Source: a bacterium (lineage in GTDB: Bacteria; B130-G9). From it: a DNA stretch of 44,586 bases. The stretch is taken from contig JAGHCW010000167.1 in assembly GCA_021160245.1 (NCBI GenBank), positions 1-44,586 of the forward strand. Reading direction: 5' to 3'. Shown here in pieces: positions 8,049 to 17,363 of the stretch (position 1 is the first letter of the stretch; every line of letters begins with the position of its first letter). Position numbers and translations under genes: made by a program. A model generated the notes under the pieces. That model ran no database searches and was not told the origin of the DNA. It was given only the letters and a program-made list of their open reading frames with translations.

Positions 8049-8954
8049 ATGTGGACTAAGAAGATGGCGCTGCTATTGCTTGTTCTCGCCTTCACCACGG
8101 CTTGCGCAACGTCTGATAAGCGGGTCTCCGAGCTAATTGAGAAAGCGAGAGAGAGGTTCAAGGCGGAAGCTCCTGAGATCGCTGATTTCACAATAGACAT
8201 GGAAGTGACCAATTTGTGGAAAACGGATCGATCAACATTGTCTTTTCAGATGATGGTGAAAGAGGCCAAGTCGAGAACAGACACGAGGTGTCTTGAATCT
8301 GAGTTTCCCGAGCCCCCGGAGAGTGGGTTCATGATTTACTATCAATCGGAGCCAAACTCCATCGTCTTCGACGGCGGGTCTTTGTGGTATGTCTCAGCCA
8401 CAGACTTCAAGAAGGTCTATCCAGCAACCGGGGCGGGCAACAGAATCAAGCCGGAAGAGGCGCCACAGGAGAGAAGCTCACCCCTTCATTCGCTCATGTC
8501 TTTTCTTTCGATTTCCAGACCGCAAGGCGCCGAGACAGATACTAGATGGGTCACCGGGCTCTGGCCGGAATGGCTCGAGCGGGATAGCAAATTTCTCGGC
8601 ATTGAGGAAGTATCTGGCAGGCCATGCTATGTTTTGGGAATGCCTTCCACCACAAAGACGCCCTGCGAGAAAGTCTGGATTGACGTCGAGACGCTGCATC
8701 TCGCAAAGGTGGGATTAGCCAGCGCAGGCTCTATGTCTTATGGCGTGACCTTCGGGGATTGGCGGGAAGTTGCTCCGGGGATTTGGCTACCCTTCAACGA
8801 GGTGATGATTGGCACGCGTGATGGGAAAGAAGAGCTCGTGAATAAGCAGAGAATCAAATCGGTTCAGGTTAACAACAACCTTTCGGACGACCTCTTCAAC
8901 CCGCAGAAGATAAAGGTCCCCGACGAAGTAGATCGATCCGAATCATCTGAGTAA
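8049..8954 (+). CDS. LolA-like outer-membrane lipoprotein
   Basis: The signal peptide ends in a lipobox-like TTAC, and the 301-residue product resembles the LolA / outer-membrane lipoprotein-sorting fold. The order is an amphipathic helix after the Cys, a beta segment (TIDMEVTNLWKTDRS), FDGGSLWYVSATDFKKVYP, then the closing pattern KSVQVNNNLSDDLFNP. Such domains bind acyl chains in a half-barrel, and free-standing lipoproteins of this type are common outside Proteobacteria. Start ATG 8049 has AAGGGA 9 bases upstream; ATG 8064 is a possible later start. It begins 69 bases after ispF. Function beyond lipid or lipoprotein handling is not inferable. Confidence 0.7.
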   Translation: MWTKKMALLLLVLAFTTACATSDKRVSELIEKARERFKAEAPEIADFTIDMEVTNLWKTDRSTLSFQMMVKEAKSRTDTRCLESEFPEPPESGFMIYYQSEPNSIVFDGGSLWYVSATDFKKVYPATGAGNRIKPEEAPQERSSPLHSLMSFLSISRPQGAETDTRWVTGLWPEWLERDSKFLGIEEVSGRPCYVLGMPSTTKTPCEKVWIDVETLHLAKVGLASAGSMSYGVTFGDWREVAPGIWLPFNEVMIGTRDGKEELVNKQRIKSVQVNNNLSDDLFNPQKIKVPDEVDRSESSE

Positions 8955-9029
8955 TCACTTGGCGATCCGGTCCCCGTTTAGGAAATCGAAGAGATGCAGA
9001 TCACTTATTTGCGACCCGAATGGACTCCA

Positions 9030-9058
9030 TTGAACATATTGTCGCATGAATCTATATT
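9030..9058 (+). promoter_or_regulatory. Sigma70-type promoter for purM
   Basis: TTGAAC (9030-9035), a 17-base spacer, and TATATT (9053-9058): close to consensus with optimal spacing. It lies 69 bases before the purM start, in the largest gap of this gene run, and implies that purM and following genes are transcribed separately from the isoprenoid genes. Confidence 0.6.
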
Positions 9059-9086
9059 GCACGGCATAGTGCTCTTGATGATCAGT

Positions 9087-9101
9087 CCCTTTGTGAAAGG
9101 G
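9087..9101. other. Small hairpin in the purM leader
   Basis: CCCTTT (9087-9092) pairs with AAAGGG (9096-9101) around GTG. It lies between the predicted promoter and the ribosome site GAGGAG. It is not a recognisable purine riboswitch, as no conserved three-way-junction sequence is visible. Confidence 0.3.
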
Positions 9102-9127
9102 CGAAACGTGACGAGGAGTTCGGTAAA

Positions 9128-10234
9128 TTGAGCGAAGAGAAAAGTCTATATGGCGCGGCAGGGGTAAGAACGCAGATGGTTCATGACGGCGTTGCCCGCT
9201 TGCGAAATGTGCTTGCGGGCACATTTCAGTTTAATGACCGGGCAAGGCCGGCAACGGGCCTCTCGTTCTTCGCGGGGCTCCTAGACGTCGGCTACCACGA
9301 GTATATGGCCGTCTCGACCGACAGCGTTGGCACGAAACTGCTGGTGGCCCAGATGATGGATAAATACGACACCATTGGCATCGATTGCATCGCGATGAAC
9401 GTCAACGACGTGATATGCGTCGGCGCGACCCCCGTCAGCGTTGTTGATTACATAGCCGTTCAGGAGCCTGATCCGGATTTTCTGGAGCAGATAGCAAAGG
9501 GGCTTTACGTCGGGGCCGAGCAATCTCGCGTGCCGATTTCTGGGGGCGAGGTGGCCCAAGTAGGGGAGATCATCAAGGGGATTAGGCCCAACCGGGGCTT
9601 CGATCTAGCCGCGACGTGCGTCGGACTTGTGCCCAAAGACAAGGTTGTTGTCGGCAAGGAAGTTGTGCCGGGCGATGTCATTCTGGGCCTCTCGAGCTCG
9701 GGCCTCCACTGCAACGGCTATTCGCTCGCCCGCAAGATCGCATTCGACAAGATGAACTTCCCAGTAGATAAGTATATCGCCGACCTGAAGCGCACGGTTG
9801 GAGAGGAGCTGCTGACCCCGACGCACATCTACGTGCAGGAAGTTTTAGAGATGCTCTCGGACATTGAGACAACGAAGATCAAGGCCCTGGTCAACATAAC
9901 CGGAGACGGCCTTCTGAACCTCAATCGAATTGCCGCGGAAAGCGTGGGCTTCAGGGTCGATACATTGCCAGAACCACAGCCCATCTTCCACCTATTGAAG
10001 GAGTGGGGCAACGTCTCGGACGAGGAGCTCTACCGCGTTTTCAACATGGGAATCGGCTTCTGCGTGATCGTGCCGGACGATAGCGCCTCAATCGCTCGCG
10101 TTGCGGATATAGCCGGAGAGTTTGGCGTGAGCTGCCAGCGCATCGGAACGATCATCGCTGATGAGGCGAAGCGTGTCTTTGTGACCGAAAAGGGCCTCGT
10201 CCAGGATGAACTATTCTTCAAAAAGCAGACCTAA
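9128..10234 (+). CDS. purM: Phosphoribosylformylglycinamidine cyclo-ligase (AIR synthetase)
   Basis: Fifth step of purine synthesis: ATP-dependent closure of the imidazole ring to AIR, in the cytoplasm. Family marks are YGAAGVRTQ at the start, STDSVGTKL near residue 60, DCIAMNVNDVICVGATP near 83-99, GGEVAQ, SSSGLHCNGYSLAR and ITGDGLLNLNRI. TTG 9128 is chosen because GAGGAG sits about 9 bases upstream and the family begins near there. At 368 residues it is slightly longer than the usual 345 or so, with a stretched C-terminal region. No other pur genes are nearby. Confidence 0.93.
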   Translation: MSEEKSLYGAAGVRTQMVHDGVARLRNVLAGTFQFNDRARPATGLSFFAGLLDVGYHEYMAVSTDSVGTKLLVAQMMDKYDTIGIDCIAMNVNDVICVGATPVSVVDYIAVQEPDPDFLEQIAKGLYVGAEQSRVPISGGEVAQVGEIIKGIRPNRGFDLAATCVGLVPKDKVVVGKEVVPGDVILGLSSSGLHCNGYSLARKIAFDKMNFPVDKYIADLKRTVGEELLTPTHIYVQEVLEMLSDIETTKIKALVNITGDGLLNLNRIAAESVGFRVDTLPEPQPIFHLLKEWGNVSDEELYRVFNMGIGFCVIVPDDSASIARVADIAGEFGVSCQRIGTIIADEAKRVFVTEKGLVQDELFFKKQT

Positions 10235-10272
10235 TCTCAAATGTGAGTTTTCAGAATCAGGAGAGGGCATCC

Positions 10273-10671
10273 ATGAAAGTCGCGGACGACAACTACTGTT
10301 TTGCTTGTGGGGAAGATAATCCGCATGGTCTGCGTCTGTCCTTTGAGTACGCGGATGACGGCCAGCAGGCATGGACTCATTTCACCCCGAAGAAAGTTCA
10401 TCAGGGCTGGACAGGCATCGTCCATGGTGGCGTCACGGCCGTTGTGATGGACGAGGTATGTGCTAAACTCGTTAACAACCTGGGAACCAACGCCGTTACG
10501 GGGCGCCTCGATATGCGCTACGTCAAGCCGGCCAATGTGGGCGAGACGCTGGAGTTTCGGGCGAGGCTCGTCCGAGAGAGAGGGCGCGTGCTCGAGGTCA
10601 AGGCGGAGGCGAGGCGCGAAGACGGAACTCTGGTGGCGACTGCAACAGCCGTGATGTATCGGGTTGATTAG
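10273..10671 (+). CDS. PaaI-type hotdog thioesterase
   Basis: A compact 132-residue hotdog-fold protein. CFACGEDNPHGL at the front followed by GIVHGGVTAVVMDEV is the family pattern, with the HGG turn and acidic residue that position the thioester. RLDMRYVKPANVG and the closing strands (VKAEARREDGTLVATATAVM) are also typical. Such enzymes hydrolyse acyl-CoA or similar thioesters; the substrate is unknown. ATG 10273 is chosen over GTG 10243 because AGGAGAGG ends about 6 bases before it. The gene lies 38 bases after purM, with no functional link visible. Confidence 0.85.
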   Translation: MKVADDNYCFACGEDNPHGLRLSFEYADDGQQAWTHFTPKKVHQGWTGIVHGGVTAVVMDEVCAKLVNNLGTNAVTGRLDMRYVKPANVGETLEFRARLVRERGRVLEVKAEARREDGTLVATATAVMYRVD

Positions 10672-10705
10672 AACTTACCGTCCCCTCAACCGGAGTTTTA
10701 CAGGG

Positions 10706-13219
10706 ATGCTCTCGCAGAAGAACCTTGCCCCGATAATTCTTCTTTTAGTATCTGCCCTGACCTTTCATATCTACCTATACACCCTATCCCCGACAGTGCA
10801 CACCGGCGACAGCGGCGAGCTAATCGCGGCCGGCTACTCCTTGGGCGTGGCTCATAACCCGGGTTACCCGCTTTACTCGATGATCGGGAAGGCCTTCTGC
10901 CTGATGGGCTTTGGCAACATAGCCTTCAGCATGAACCTCATGTCGGCTGTCTGCGCGGTTCTTGCCTCGTGTTTCCTCTTTTGGACCGTTTACAGAATCA
11001 CTGGCCGAATCCTGCCATCTACATTCGGCGCACTCCTACTCGCAACATCGACAACGGTATGGTGGCAGGCTGTGGTGGCCGAGGTCTATACGCTGCACCT
11101 TCTTAGCCTCTCGATTCTTGGGTATGGTCTGACGAGGTTCTTGACCGATAAGGACGGCCGATGGCTTTATCTATGCGCATTTATATTCGGGCTCTCATTT
11201 GGCAATCATCTCTCGCTGATCATGATGGTCCCGGCGCTCTTCTGCCTCTTGTGGGGCAACAGGCTGGTCCGTGACTTAAGAAGCGTGCTCGTCTGCGCTC
11301 TGCTAATCACGCTTGGGCTTTCGATTTACATCTATCTGCCGCTCCGAGCCGCCACCAGTCCCGCCATGAATTGGAGCAACCCCAAAACTCTCAGCGCCTT
11401 CGTCTATCATGTTGGTTCCAAGGAGCATCAAAGCAAAGCCTCCGCCACTTCCGTCACTGAGCACGCGCAAGAGCGACTCGCAGAAATCCTGTCGCTGCTT
11501 GCCAAACAGCACTCAGCAGCGGCTCCGCTCTTCATCTTCCTCGTCCTATTCGGCTTATTTCATCTAAGGCATCACCCTCGCCTCGGCGCCGCCGCAATAC
11601 TCGCCATCCTTTTTGACATTGTCTATGTCCTATATATAAACCCGGTCCCCCTGACCGTGACGGGCTTCGGCTACCAATCCTATCTTGTGATGACCATGCT
11701 TTTTGCGTTCGGTCTTTGGCGACTCATCCAGAGAATGCCTCGCATGGCGGCCGCATTGGCCCTTTGCACACTCGTCCTCTCGATCGTTGGCAACTACTAC
11801 GAAAACGACAGGTCACGCGATTGCATCGCATACAGGTTCGCTCGAAACTCACTCCTTCACATTGCGCGCGATGCCGCTTTCCTAGCAAAGGGGGACAACC
11901 AGCTATTCACATCGTTCTATCTGCACGCAGTCGAGGGGCAAAGGCCCGACGTCTCGCTCTTTGATGCTTACGGCGATCTTGCGCTATCAACCGAGCCGTT
12001 CCAGGGCTTCCGCAACGCCAATATGCAGAGAGCGGCCGTGGAGATAAGGGAATCCCATAAGGCCTTTATATTCGGCTTTCGCCCCGATCCGCGCCTCATG
12101 CCTTGGGCAAAGGGCGCAGTCCCTCGGGGCCTTGGCTACAGCCTATCGGCTAGCGACGCGGCGATGGATTCATCAGGGCTTTGGGCGATATATGACCTGG
12201 ATAAAATCGACGATCCGAGTATCCACAAAAGGCTCTTGGCTCAGGAGATTGCGGCAAAATACCACCTCAGCAAGGCGAGACACGAAAAGTCGCTGGGAAG
12301 GATGAACCTGTGGCGGAAGGAGCTGGCCCTCGCCTCGTTAGCGGGCCCCCTCGTCGAGCATGTGCGCGTGGCAATAGCCGAAGAATACGCTGAGGAGGGG
12401 AGCATTGAGGATGCAATCCGGGAATACGAGGCGGTCGAGAAGATCGCGCTTTACGATCCGAGTGTCCCAAACCAGCTGGGGCTTCTTTACAGAAAGCTGG
12501 GCAAGAATGAGAAGGCGGCAGAGAAGTTCGAAGCCGCAATTCGGCTGAATCCCCGTCAGGAAGGCGCGGCCTACAACCTCGGTAATGCCCTGCGCGCATT
12601 GGGGAGAATCGACGAGGCGATTAGCCTCTATCAGGAGGCGTTGCTGCTATCTCCCAATTCCGCGGACATTCTCAATAATATGGGTCAAGCTTACAAAGCG
12701 AAGGGGGAGTTTGAGAAGGCGTTGGATTTCTTCAGAAGGTCGTCCGAGCGTGATCCGAAGTATCTTGCGAATATCGGGCTTACGTATTCTGCGATGGGCA
12801 AGTATCATCTTGCGATTTCAGAATACAAGGCAGCGCTTAAGACCACGCCCGACTCGAAGGTCCTGCACAATAATCTCGGGACGGCCTACCGTCGAACGGG
12901 TCAGATAAACGAGGCGATAGTCCATTTCGAGAAGGCTACACGGCTCGATCCTGAGTTTCTGGCCCCGAGGGTGAACCTAGGGGGCATTTTCACTCAGACC
13001 AAGAGCTATCATCGCGCGATTGCCAATTACGAGGCGGTTCTTAGGATTAATCCTGGTTACGCAAGCGCCTATCTCGGTCTTGGACAGGCCTGCATTCTCG
13101 CCGGAAACGCGTCAAATGCAGCGCGAGCTTGGGCGAAGTTCCTTGCGCTTGCGCCCAACGATCCGAAGGCGGCCGGGGTCAGAAAAGCCCTCGAGCGCCT
13201 CAAGCGCCGCGGCAATTAG
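10706..13219 (+). CDS. DUF2723 polytopic membrane protein with C-terminal TPR array
   Basis: 837 residues from ATG 10706 (GGAG about 10 bases upstream; the frame is open to a TTG at 10664 inside the previous gene). The first half has about ten membrane spans and the DUF2723 signature at residues 28-52: a luminal acidic loop (TGDSGEL) followed by AHNPGYPLY. DUF2723 proteins resemble GT-C glycosyltransferases; the animal relative TMEM260 is a protein O-mannosyltransferase. From about residue 520 there are seven to eight TPR repeats (for example AAYNLGNALRALGRIDEAI), one of them a few residues short. The likely role is lipid-linked sugar transfer onto periplasmic or surface targets that the TPRs help to bind; this is inference. 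Confidence 0.85.
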   Translation: MLSQKNLAPIILLLVSALTFHIYLYTLSPTVHTGDSGELIAAGYSLGVAHNPGYPLYSMIGKAFCLMGFGNIAFSMNLMSAVCAVLASCFLFWTVYRITGRILPSTFGALLLATSTTVWWQAVVAEVYTLHLLSLSILGYGLTRFLTDKDGRWLYLCAFIFGLSFGNHLSLIMMVPALFCLLWGNRLVRDLRSVLVCALLITLGLSIYIYLPLRAATSPAMNWSNPKTLSAFVYHVGSKEHQSKASATSVTEHAQERLAEILSLLAKQHSAAAPLFIFLVLFGLFHLRHHPRLGAAAILAILFDIVYVLYINPVPLTVTGFGYQSYLVMTMLFAFGLWRLIQRMPRMAAALALCTLVLSIVGNYYENDRSRDCIAYRFARNSLLHIARDAAFLAKGDNQLFTSFYLHAVEGQRPDVSLFDAYGDLALSTEPFQGFRNANMQRAAVEIRESHKAFIFGFRPDPRLMPWAKGAVPRGLGYSLSASDAAMDSSGLWAIYDLDKIDDPSIHKRLLAQEIAAKYHLSKARHEKSLGRMNLWRKELALASLAGPLVEHVRVAIAEEYAEEGSIEDAIREYEAVEKIALYDPSVPNQLGLLYRKLGKNEKAAEKFEAAIRLNPRQEGAAYNLGNALRALGRIDEAISLYQEALLLSPNSADILNNMGQAYKAKGEFEKALDFFRRSSERDPKYLANIGLTYSAMGKYHLAISEYKAALKTTPDSKVLHNNLGTAYRRTGQINEAIVHFEKATRLDPEFLAPRVNLGGIFTQTKSYHRAIANYEAVLRINPGYASAYLGLGQACILAGNASNAARAWAKFLALAPNDPKAAGVRKALERLKRRGN

Positions 13220-13332
13220 CTCACCATTGATATAGCAATATCGGCAGTGTAGTATTCCGCTCAATTATTATCTCGGTTTCTCCGATAAAAGGACTATGGA
13301 CAGCAGACAAAACAATCTACGAGGTGGTTTTC

Positions 13333-14625
13333 GTGCATAGAGGCCGTTTGAGCGGGTCCTTATCCGCGCTGCTATTTTTTGTCATCATATTAACTATGTC
13401 GGTCGGAGTTGGACTCTGTCGGACGCCCGCTCCTAATAGTGAGTTTAGCCAGGTTGCGATTCAGCTGGTGCATGTCAATGGCCAAGAGTTCTTGGACTTG
13501 GCCGTCCTTGCGAACTCTCTCGGCGTGGAGAAGGTCTGGAACGCTCTGGGCCGAAAGGTTGTTCTACGAAGCGGCGACAAGTTTGTGGTCATGTTTGTCG
13601 GTAGCAATCGGGTCGCGGTCGAGGATGAGATCGTGAGGCTCAAGGCCTCCCCCTTCATAGTCAATAGCGCGATCTTGGTGCCACTGGACTTCGTGACGCT
13701 TGCCTTAGACCGCATACTAAGCTCTCCGCTCTCGCTTGAGATCCGCGGCGAAAAGGTCTTTATATTCGACCGCCGGATAGGGCTGAAAACAGAAAGAGAA
13801 ACTGCCCCAATCAAGCTCTCCGAGATGAAACATCTGACGAATGACATGGTTTCTGAAACTAACGGGGAGGAGGCTCCAAATGGCGTCTCAGAGAATGAGA
13901 AACCCCTAAGATTCGGAGACAAGGTCTTTGACGTTGTAGTCATTGATGCTGGCCACGGCGGCAGCGACACAGGAGCATCAGGCCCGACGGGCCTCTTGGA
14001 AAAGGAAGTTAGCCTGAAGCTCGCAATGCGCATCCAGAAACTCTTGAAGCGGCGCCTCGGTCTGCGTGTTGTCCTGACCAGGCAAGGAGACATCTCCGTC
14101 TCGCTCGAGCAGAGAACCGCCACCGCCAATAGCGAAAAGGCCGATCTCTTCATCAGCCTGCACGCCAATGGCTCATTCGACAGGGACAAGAGCGGCTTGA
14201 CGGCACACCTAGCAAGCGCTGAACCCTCTGACGCTGAAGTATCAAAAACCGTCACCGCTGAAAACAAGGTCATCTCGGATGAGCTGGGGAACGAGGCGCA
14301 AGACCCCGATGAGTATGCAAGAATGCTATGGGAGCTTTCTCAGAACGAGTTCTTCCGCGAGGCAACCGCTCTCGCAGGATGTGTCCTAGAGGCCTGCCAA
14401 AAAAACGAAGTGCGTGTTGCCTCTGGTGAACCGAAGCAAGGCCCGTTCATTGTTCTGATGGGCGCCTCGATGCCGGCAGTGCTTCTTGAAATCGGATACC
14501 TCACCAATCCAGCGGATGAGCAACTTCTGAAGCAAGACAAGTATCTGGACCTTCTGGCGGACGCTATCTCCAATGCTGTGGCCGAGATTAAGGCCCGAAG
14601 CCGTCGGAGCAAGACCAGGTCATAA
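13333..14625 (+). CDS. N-acetylmuramoyl-L-alanine amidase (Amidase_3) with N-terminal stalk domain
   Basis: A secreted cell-wall hydrolase that cuts the bond between muramic acid and the stem peptide. A signal peptide (about 1-32) precedes a copper-amine-oxidase-N-like domain (about 45-150, GQEFLDLAVLANSLG to LVPLDFV), a flexible linker, then Amidase_3. Zinc ligands are visible at H208 (IDAGHGG), E223 (GLLEKE) and H277 (SLHANGS), with catalytic E386 (LLEIGYL). There is an insert of about 40 residues between the third ligand and the catalytic half, a place where related enzymes have a regulatory helix. GTG 13333 is preferred over GTG 13324 because GAGGTGG (13321-13327) then serves as ribosome site. 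The stop overlaps the murI ATG (TAATG), tying cell-wall turnover to precursor synthesis. Confidence 0.9.
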   Translation: MHRGRLSGSLSALLFFVIILTMSVGVGLCRTPAPNSEFSQVAIQLVHVNGQEFLDLAVLANSLGVEKVWNALGRKVVLRSGDKFVVMFVGSNRVAVEDEIVRLKASPFIVNSAILVPLDFVTLALDRILSSPLSLEIRGEKVFIFDRRIGLKTERETAPIKLSEMKHLTNDMVSETNGEEAPNGVSENEKPLRFGDKVFDVVVIDAGHGGSDTGASGPTGLLEKEVSLKLAMRIQKLLKRRLGLRVVLTRQGDISVSLEQRTATANSEKADLFISLHANGSFDRDKSGLTAHLASAEPSDAEVSKTVTAENKVISDELGNEAQDPDEYARMLWELSQNEFFREATALAGCVLEACQKNEVRVASGEPKQGPFIVLMGASMPAVLLEIGYLTNPADEQLLKQDKYLDLLADAISNAVAEIKARSRRSKTRS

Positions 14626-15461
14626 TGGCTCTTATGATGACTGATCGGCTTTCCAACAGAAGCAGCGCGCGCCCGATAGGTGTATTCGATTCTGGCATTG
14701 GCGGTCTCTCGGTAATAAGAGCACTGATAGAGAGACTGCCGTCCGAAAACATCGTGTATCTCGGAGATACGGCGCGCGTCCCCTATGGTATCAAGACAAA
14801 GAGTACAATCACACGCTTCTCATTCCAGAATACCGACTTCCTGCTCTCAAAAGACGTCAAAATGATTGTCGTGGCGTGTAATTCGGCGTCCGCCATGGCG
14901 CTGGACGCTCTTCGCGCACATTTCGAGATACCAATAATCGGCGTGATTGAGCCGGGCGCCCGGGCGGCCGTTGCAGCATCGAAATCCGATGTGATTGGCG
15001 TCATCGGAACCGAGGCGACGGTCCGCAGCGAATGTTACCACCGCGAGATACTGAAGCTCCGGCCCGAAGCGAAGGTCGTGGCAAGACCGTGCCCGCTTTT
15101 TGTGCAGCTGGTGGAGGAGGGCTGGCTTCACGATCCGATTACATATCAGGTGGCCCAGCGCTATCTTGCCGTGTTCAAGGAAGAGAACATAGACACTCTG
15201 ATCTTGGGCTGCACGCATTATCCCCTCCTGGCTCCGCTGATTGGCGAGGTCATGGGAGAGGACACCGAGATCATCGATTCTGCCTCAAGCGTCTCCACCG
15301 CCATCCAGCGACTGCTCATCGAGATGGAGCTCACGAATAGAAGCGACTCGCCCGGTTCCCGTGAATTCTTTGTTACCGATCTGCCCGCGAAAGTGAGCCA
15401 GATAGGCAAGATGTTCCTAGGGATGGATGATCTGAAGATAGAGCTCGCCCAGCTGGGGTGA
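14625..15461 (+). CDS. murI: Glutamate racemase
   Basis: Makes D-glutamate for peptidoglycan. The 278-residue product has the family start IGVFDSGIGGLSV, YLGDTARVPYG, the first catalytic cysteine C85 in VVACNSASA, and the second, C196, in LGCTHYPLL. Both active-site cysteines are intact. The ATG overlaps the amidase stop by one base. Its stop is followed by a 14-base perfect palindrome (GAGTCTGCAGACTC, 15463-15476), and the next gene converges from the other strand 61 bases away. Confidence 0.95.
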   Translation: MALMMTDRLSNRSSARPIGVFDSGIGGLSVIRALIERLPSENIVYLGDTARVPYGIKTKSTITRFSFQNTDFLLSKDVKMIVVACNSASAMALDALRAHFEIPIIGVIEPGARAAVAASKSDVIGVIGTEATVRSECYHREILKLRPEAKVVARPCPLFVQLVEEGWLHDPITYQVAQRYLAVFKEENIDTLILGCTHYPLLAPLIGEVMGEDTEIIDSASSVSTAIQRLLIEMELTNRSDSPGSREFFVTDLPAKVSQIGKMFLGMDDLKIELAQLG

Positions 15462-15522
15462 GGAGTCTGCAGACTCGCTCTTAAGTCGATTTGACCAGCT
15501 GGCGAAGCCCATCACGAAAGAC

Positions 15523-16134
15523 CTAAAAGCTCTTGGAGACGTTGGCCTCGACGTTCATTTCAGGCGCAATGTCCTTTGCCCAAACACGCTTTTGCGCCAG
15601 GCAAAATGGTCTGCCCTTCCTTTGCATGGCCTTAAGGCCGCCAGGATAGACGGCATCCGCGAGAAGCTCCCACGTTCCGCAAATGCTGTCCTGTTCGTAG
15701 GATTCGATAAGGTTCGATTTTGCCTTTGGATATGCTCTCAAAAACGCTTGCTCATCACCTAAGAACCAAGCCTCAAGCTCCTCGATTGCGATTCGGATCA
15801 GGCATTCTGGTTTGGGATCACAGAGGTTCAGGATTTCCATAAGGCAGTTCTTGAGGATTTTACAGTTTTTCGTGTCGAGGTCAACCAGAACAACCACCGC
15901 GCTATCTGCATCAAGACTCATCCCGTAAGCCCGGATAGAAGCTGGGAGATTGTGCAGCAATGTTCGGTTTTTTCTGTCTGGTTTCCTGTTTGAGTCATCA
16001 GGAAGTTCTCCGATGCCCTGGTGTTTGAAGATGCGCCATGTATGAGGCTCTCGATAGGGACCGAGTATCTTCACAAGTATCGGTTCTAGCGCTGTGCGGT
16101 CTGATTGACCCTCTACGAGGATCTCAAGGTGCAT
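15523..16134 (-). CDS. DUF4276 family protein, TOPRIM-like partner of the upstream ATPase
   Basis: 203 residues. The start LVEGQSD (E8, D12) and the later VVVLVDLDTK (D85, D87) give the Glu ... Asp-x-Asp layout of a TOPRIM nuclease/primase fold. IAIEELEAWFLGD and SICGTWELLADAVYPGG are further DUF4276 marks. ATG 16134 is chosen because it gives the exact family start and lies 5 bases after the ATPase stop; upstream in-frame codons fall inside the ATPase gene. ATPase plus TOPRIM-type pairs recall OLD/PARIS-like defence modules, and many such pairs act against phage, but a defence role here is inference. The reading frame is intact although its ATPase partner is interrupted. Confidence 0.78.
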   Translation of the reverse strand: MHLEILVEGQSDRTALEPILVKILGPYREPHTWRIFKHQGIGELPDDSNRKPDRKNRTLLHNLPASIRAYGMSLDADSAVVVLVDLDTKNCKILKNCLMEILNLCDPKPECLIRIAIEELEAWFLGDEQAFLRAYPKAKSNLIESYEQDSICGTWELLADAVYPGGLKAMQRKGRPFCLAQKRVWAKDIAPEMNVEANVSKSF

Positions 16135-16139
16135 TTGAG

Positions 16140-17363
16140 CTACTTCGCGTCGAGATAATCGCTGTACCAAAGGCTACCCAGAGGGCGACCTTCATCCACC
16201 ATGGCTTTCACGATCGGGTCGTCGCTTGCTCTCCGTATGGTCGCAAACCCATCATCGCCCTTCTCGAGCACCCACGTCTCCTCCGGCCCCAACGCATCAA
16301 CGAAATACGGCTGGTGCGTGGTCACGAATATCTGCGTCTTCTTCGTCTGAGCGTGCTCCCGGAATTCCTCCGCCAGCGTCTCCAGAAGCTTGTGATAAAG
16401 CCCATTCTCAGGCTCCTCAATGCAGATGAACGGCGGAGGGTCGGGGTCTTCAAGAAGCAACAAGTAGGCGAAGACTTTCAGAGTGCCGTCCGACATTTGC
16501 TGCGCGAAGAACGGGTCCTTAAAGCCCCTGTCATTGAACTGAAGCAAAAGACGACCATCGAGCGACTTCTCTGTTCCAATTCCCTCGATCCCCGGGATCT
16601 TCTCTGCAATCCTTCCCAAGACATCGTGAAAGCGGTCCGGATATTCGCGCTGCATGAATTGAACGACATTGCCAACATTATCACCGTGGATACTCAAATG
16701 CCTTTGTGGGCCAGCAAGGGGAAGGCTGCGCGCAGCGGCCGGAGTGAAGTACGATAGATACCAGTTCTACATGAAATCTCTGAATTTCCTCACTCGTGGA
16801 TGCTCTCCCAGAGAACCGTATGTTGCTATGCTCAATCGACGGTTGTCGCTGAGCTCCTGCTCCACCTTCTCTGAAGGTTCCTCGCCAGTGCTCTCGCCTT
16901 TCCACACCTCCGCTCTTCCATTCTCCACTCTCAGGAACGAAAAAGGCTGGCCGTGCCGTTGGTTCTTTCGGCGCTGGCGCAAACGTCCGGACTTCACATA
17001 AGGACGCCATTTCCCATCAAGAGCCACACTCAATTCGTAGGTTATGGGCCTCTCTTTGGGCGCCTGCCTGTAATAAATCTCAAAGTCAATCGACTCTCCA
17101 TTGGCGCCAGACATCAGCTTGTCGAAACCGCCGCGTCCTTTCATGTCGCAGGCCTCCTCAACACCGGCGGAAAGACAATCAGCCAAAAAGCCAAACGCAT
17201 CGAATAGCGTGCTCTTTCCGGTCCCGTTCTTACCTATAACGGTAACAAGCTGAGTCAGTGGCTGGGTTTTCTGCGCTTTCTGTTGAGCGCTCAGCTTGCC
17301 GAGCGTGATATCCCTTAGGACTCGATAGTTCTGAACATGGAAGCCTTCTATCTGTGACACCAT
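16140..17363 (-). pseudogene. AAA (RecF/OLD-like, AAA_21) ATPase interrupted by an in-frame amber codon
   Basis: From ATG 17363 (ribosome site GGGAGGTG) the frame runs 198 codons, hits TAG at 16769-16767, and continues in the same frame for 208 more codons to the stop at 16140. Homology crosses the stop without a gap: before it RVRKFRDFM, after it NWYLSYFTPAAARSLPLAG. Walker A is GKNGTGKS (K50). After the stop come an ABC-like signature (QQMSDGTLK), Walker B (FICIEEPENG) and the H-loop (VTTHQPYF). Without the stop it would be a normal 407-residue SMC/ABC-type ATPase. A point mutation of a TGG, CAG, AAG or GAG codon, or a sequencing error, would explain it. TAG ends many neighbouring genes, so recoding is unlikely. 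It forms an operon with the DUF4276 gene 5 bases downstream. Confidence 0.8.

Noticed and set aside
13461-14273. Long - strand open frame of 270 codons
   Set aside because: Antisense to the amidase gene, whose zinc ligands and catalytic Glu are intact.
15463-15476. 14-base perfect palindrome after murI as a terminator
   Set aside because: It has no loop and no U-run on either strand; it is too short to be more than a chance or minor site.
16038-16757. Long + strand open frame of 239 codons
   Set aside because: It lies antisense to the ATPase and DUF4276 genes, has no ribosome site or family pattern, and the opposite strand has clear Walker and TOPRIM motifs.
16767-16769. Amber codon as pyrrolysine or other recoded residue
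   Set aside because: TAG ends many genes in the window (for example the kinase, LysM lipoprotein, PIN-TRAM and DUF4276 genes), so general recoding is unlikely, and ATPases of this kind have no known pyrrolysine.
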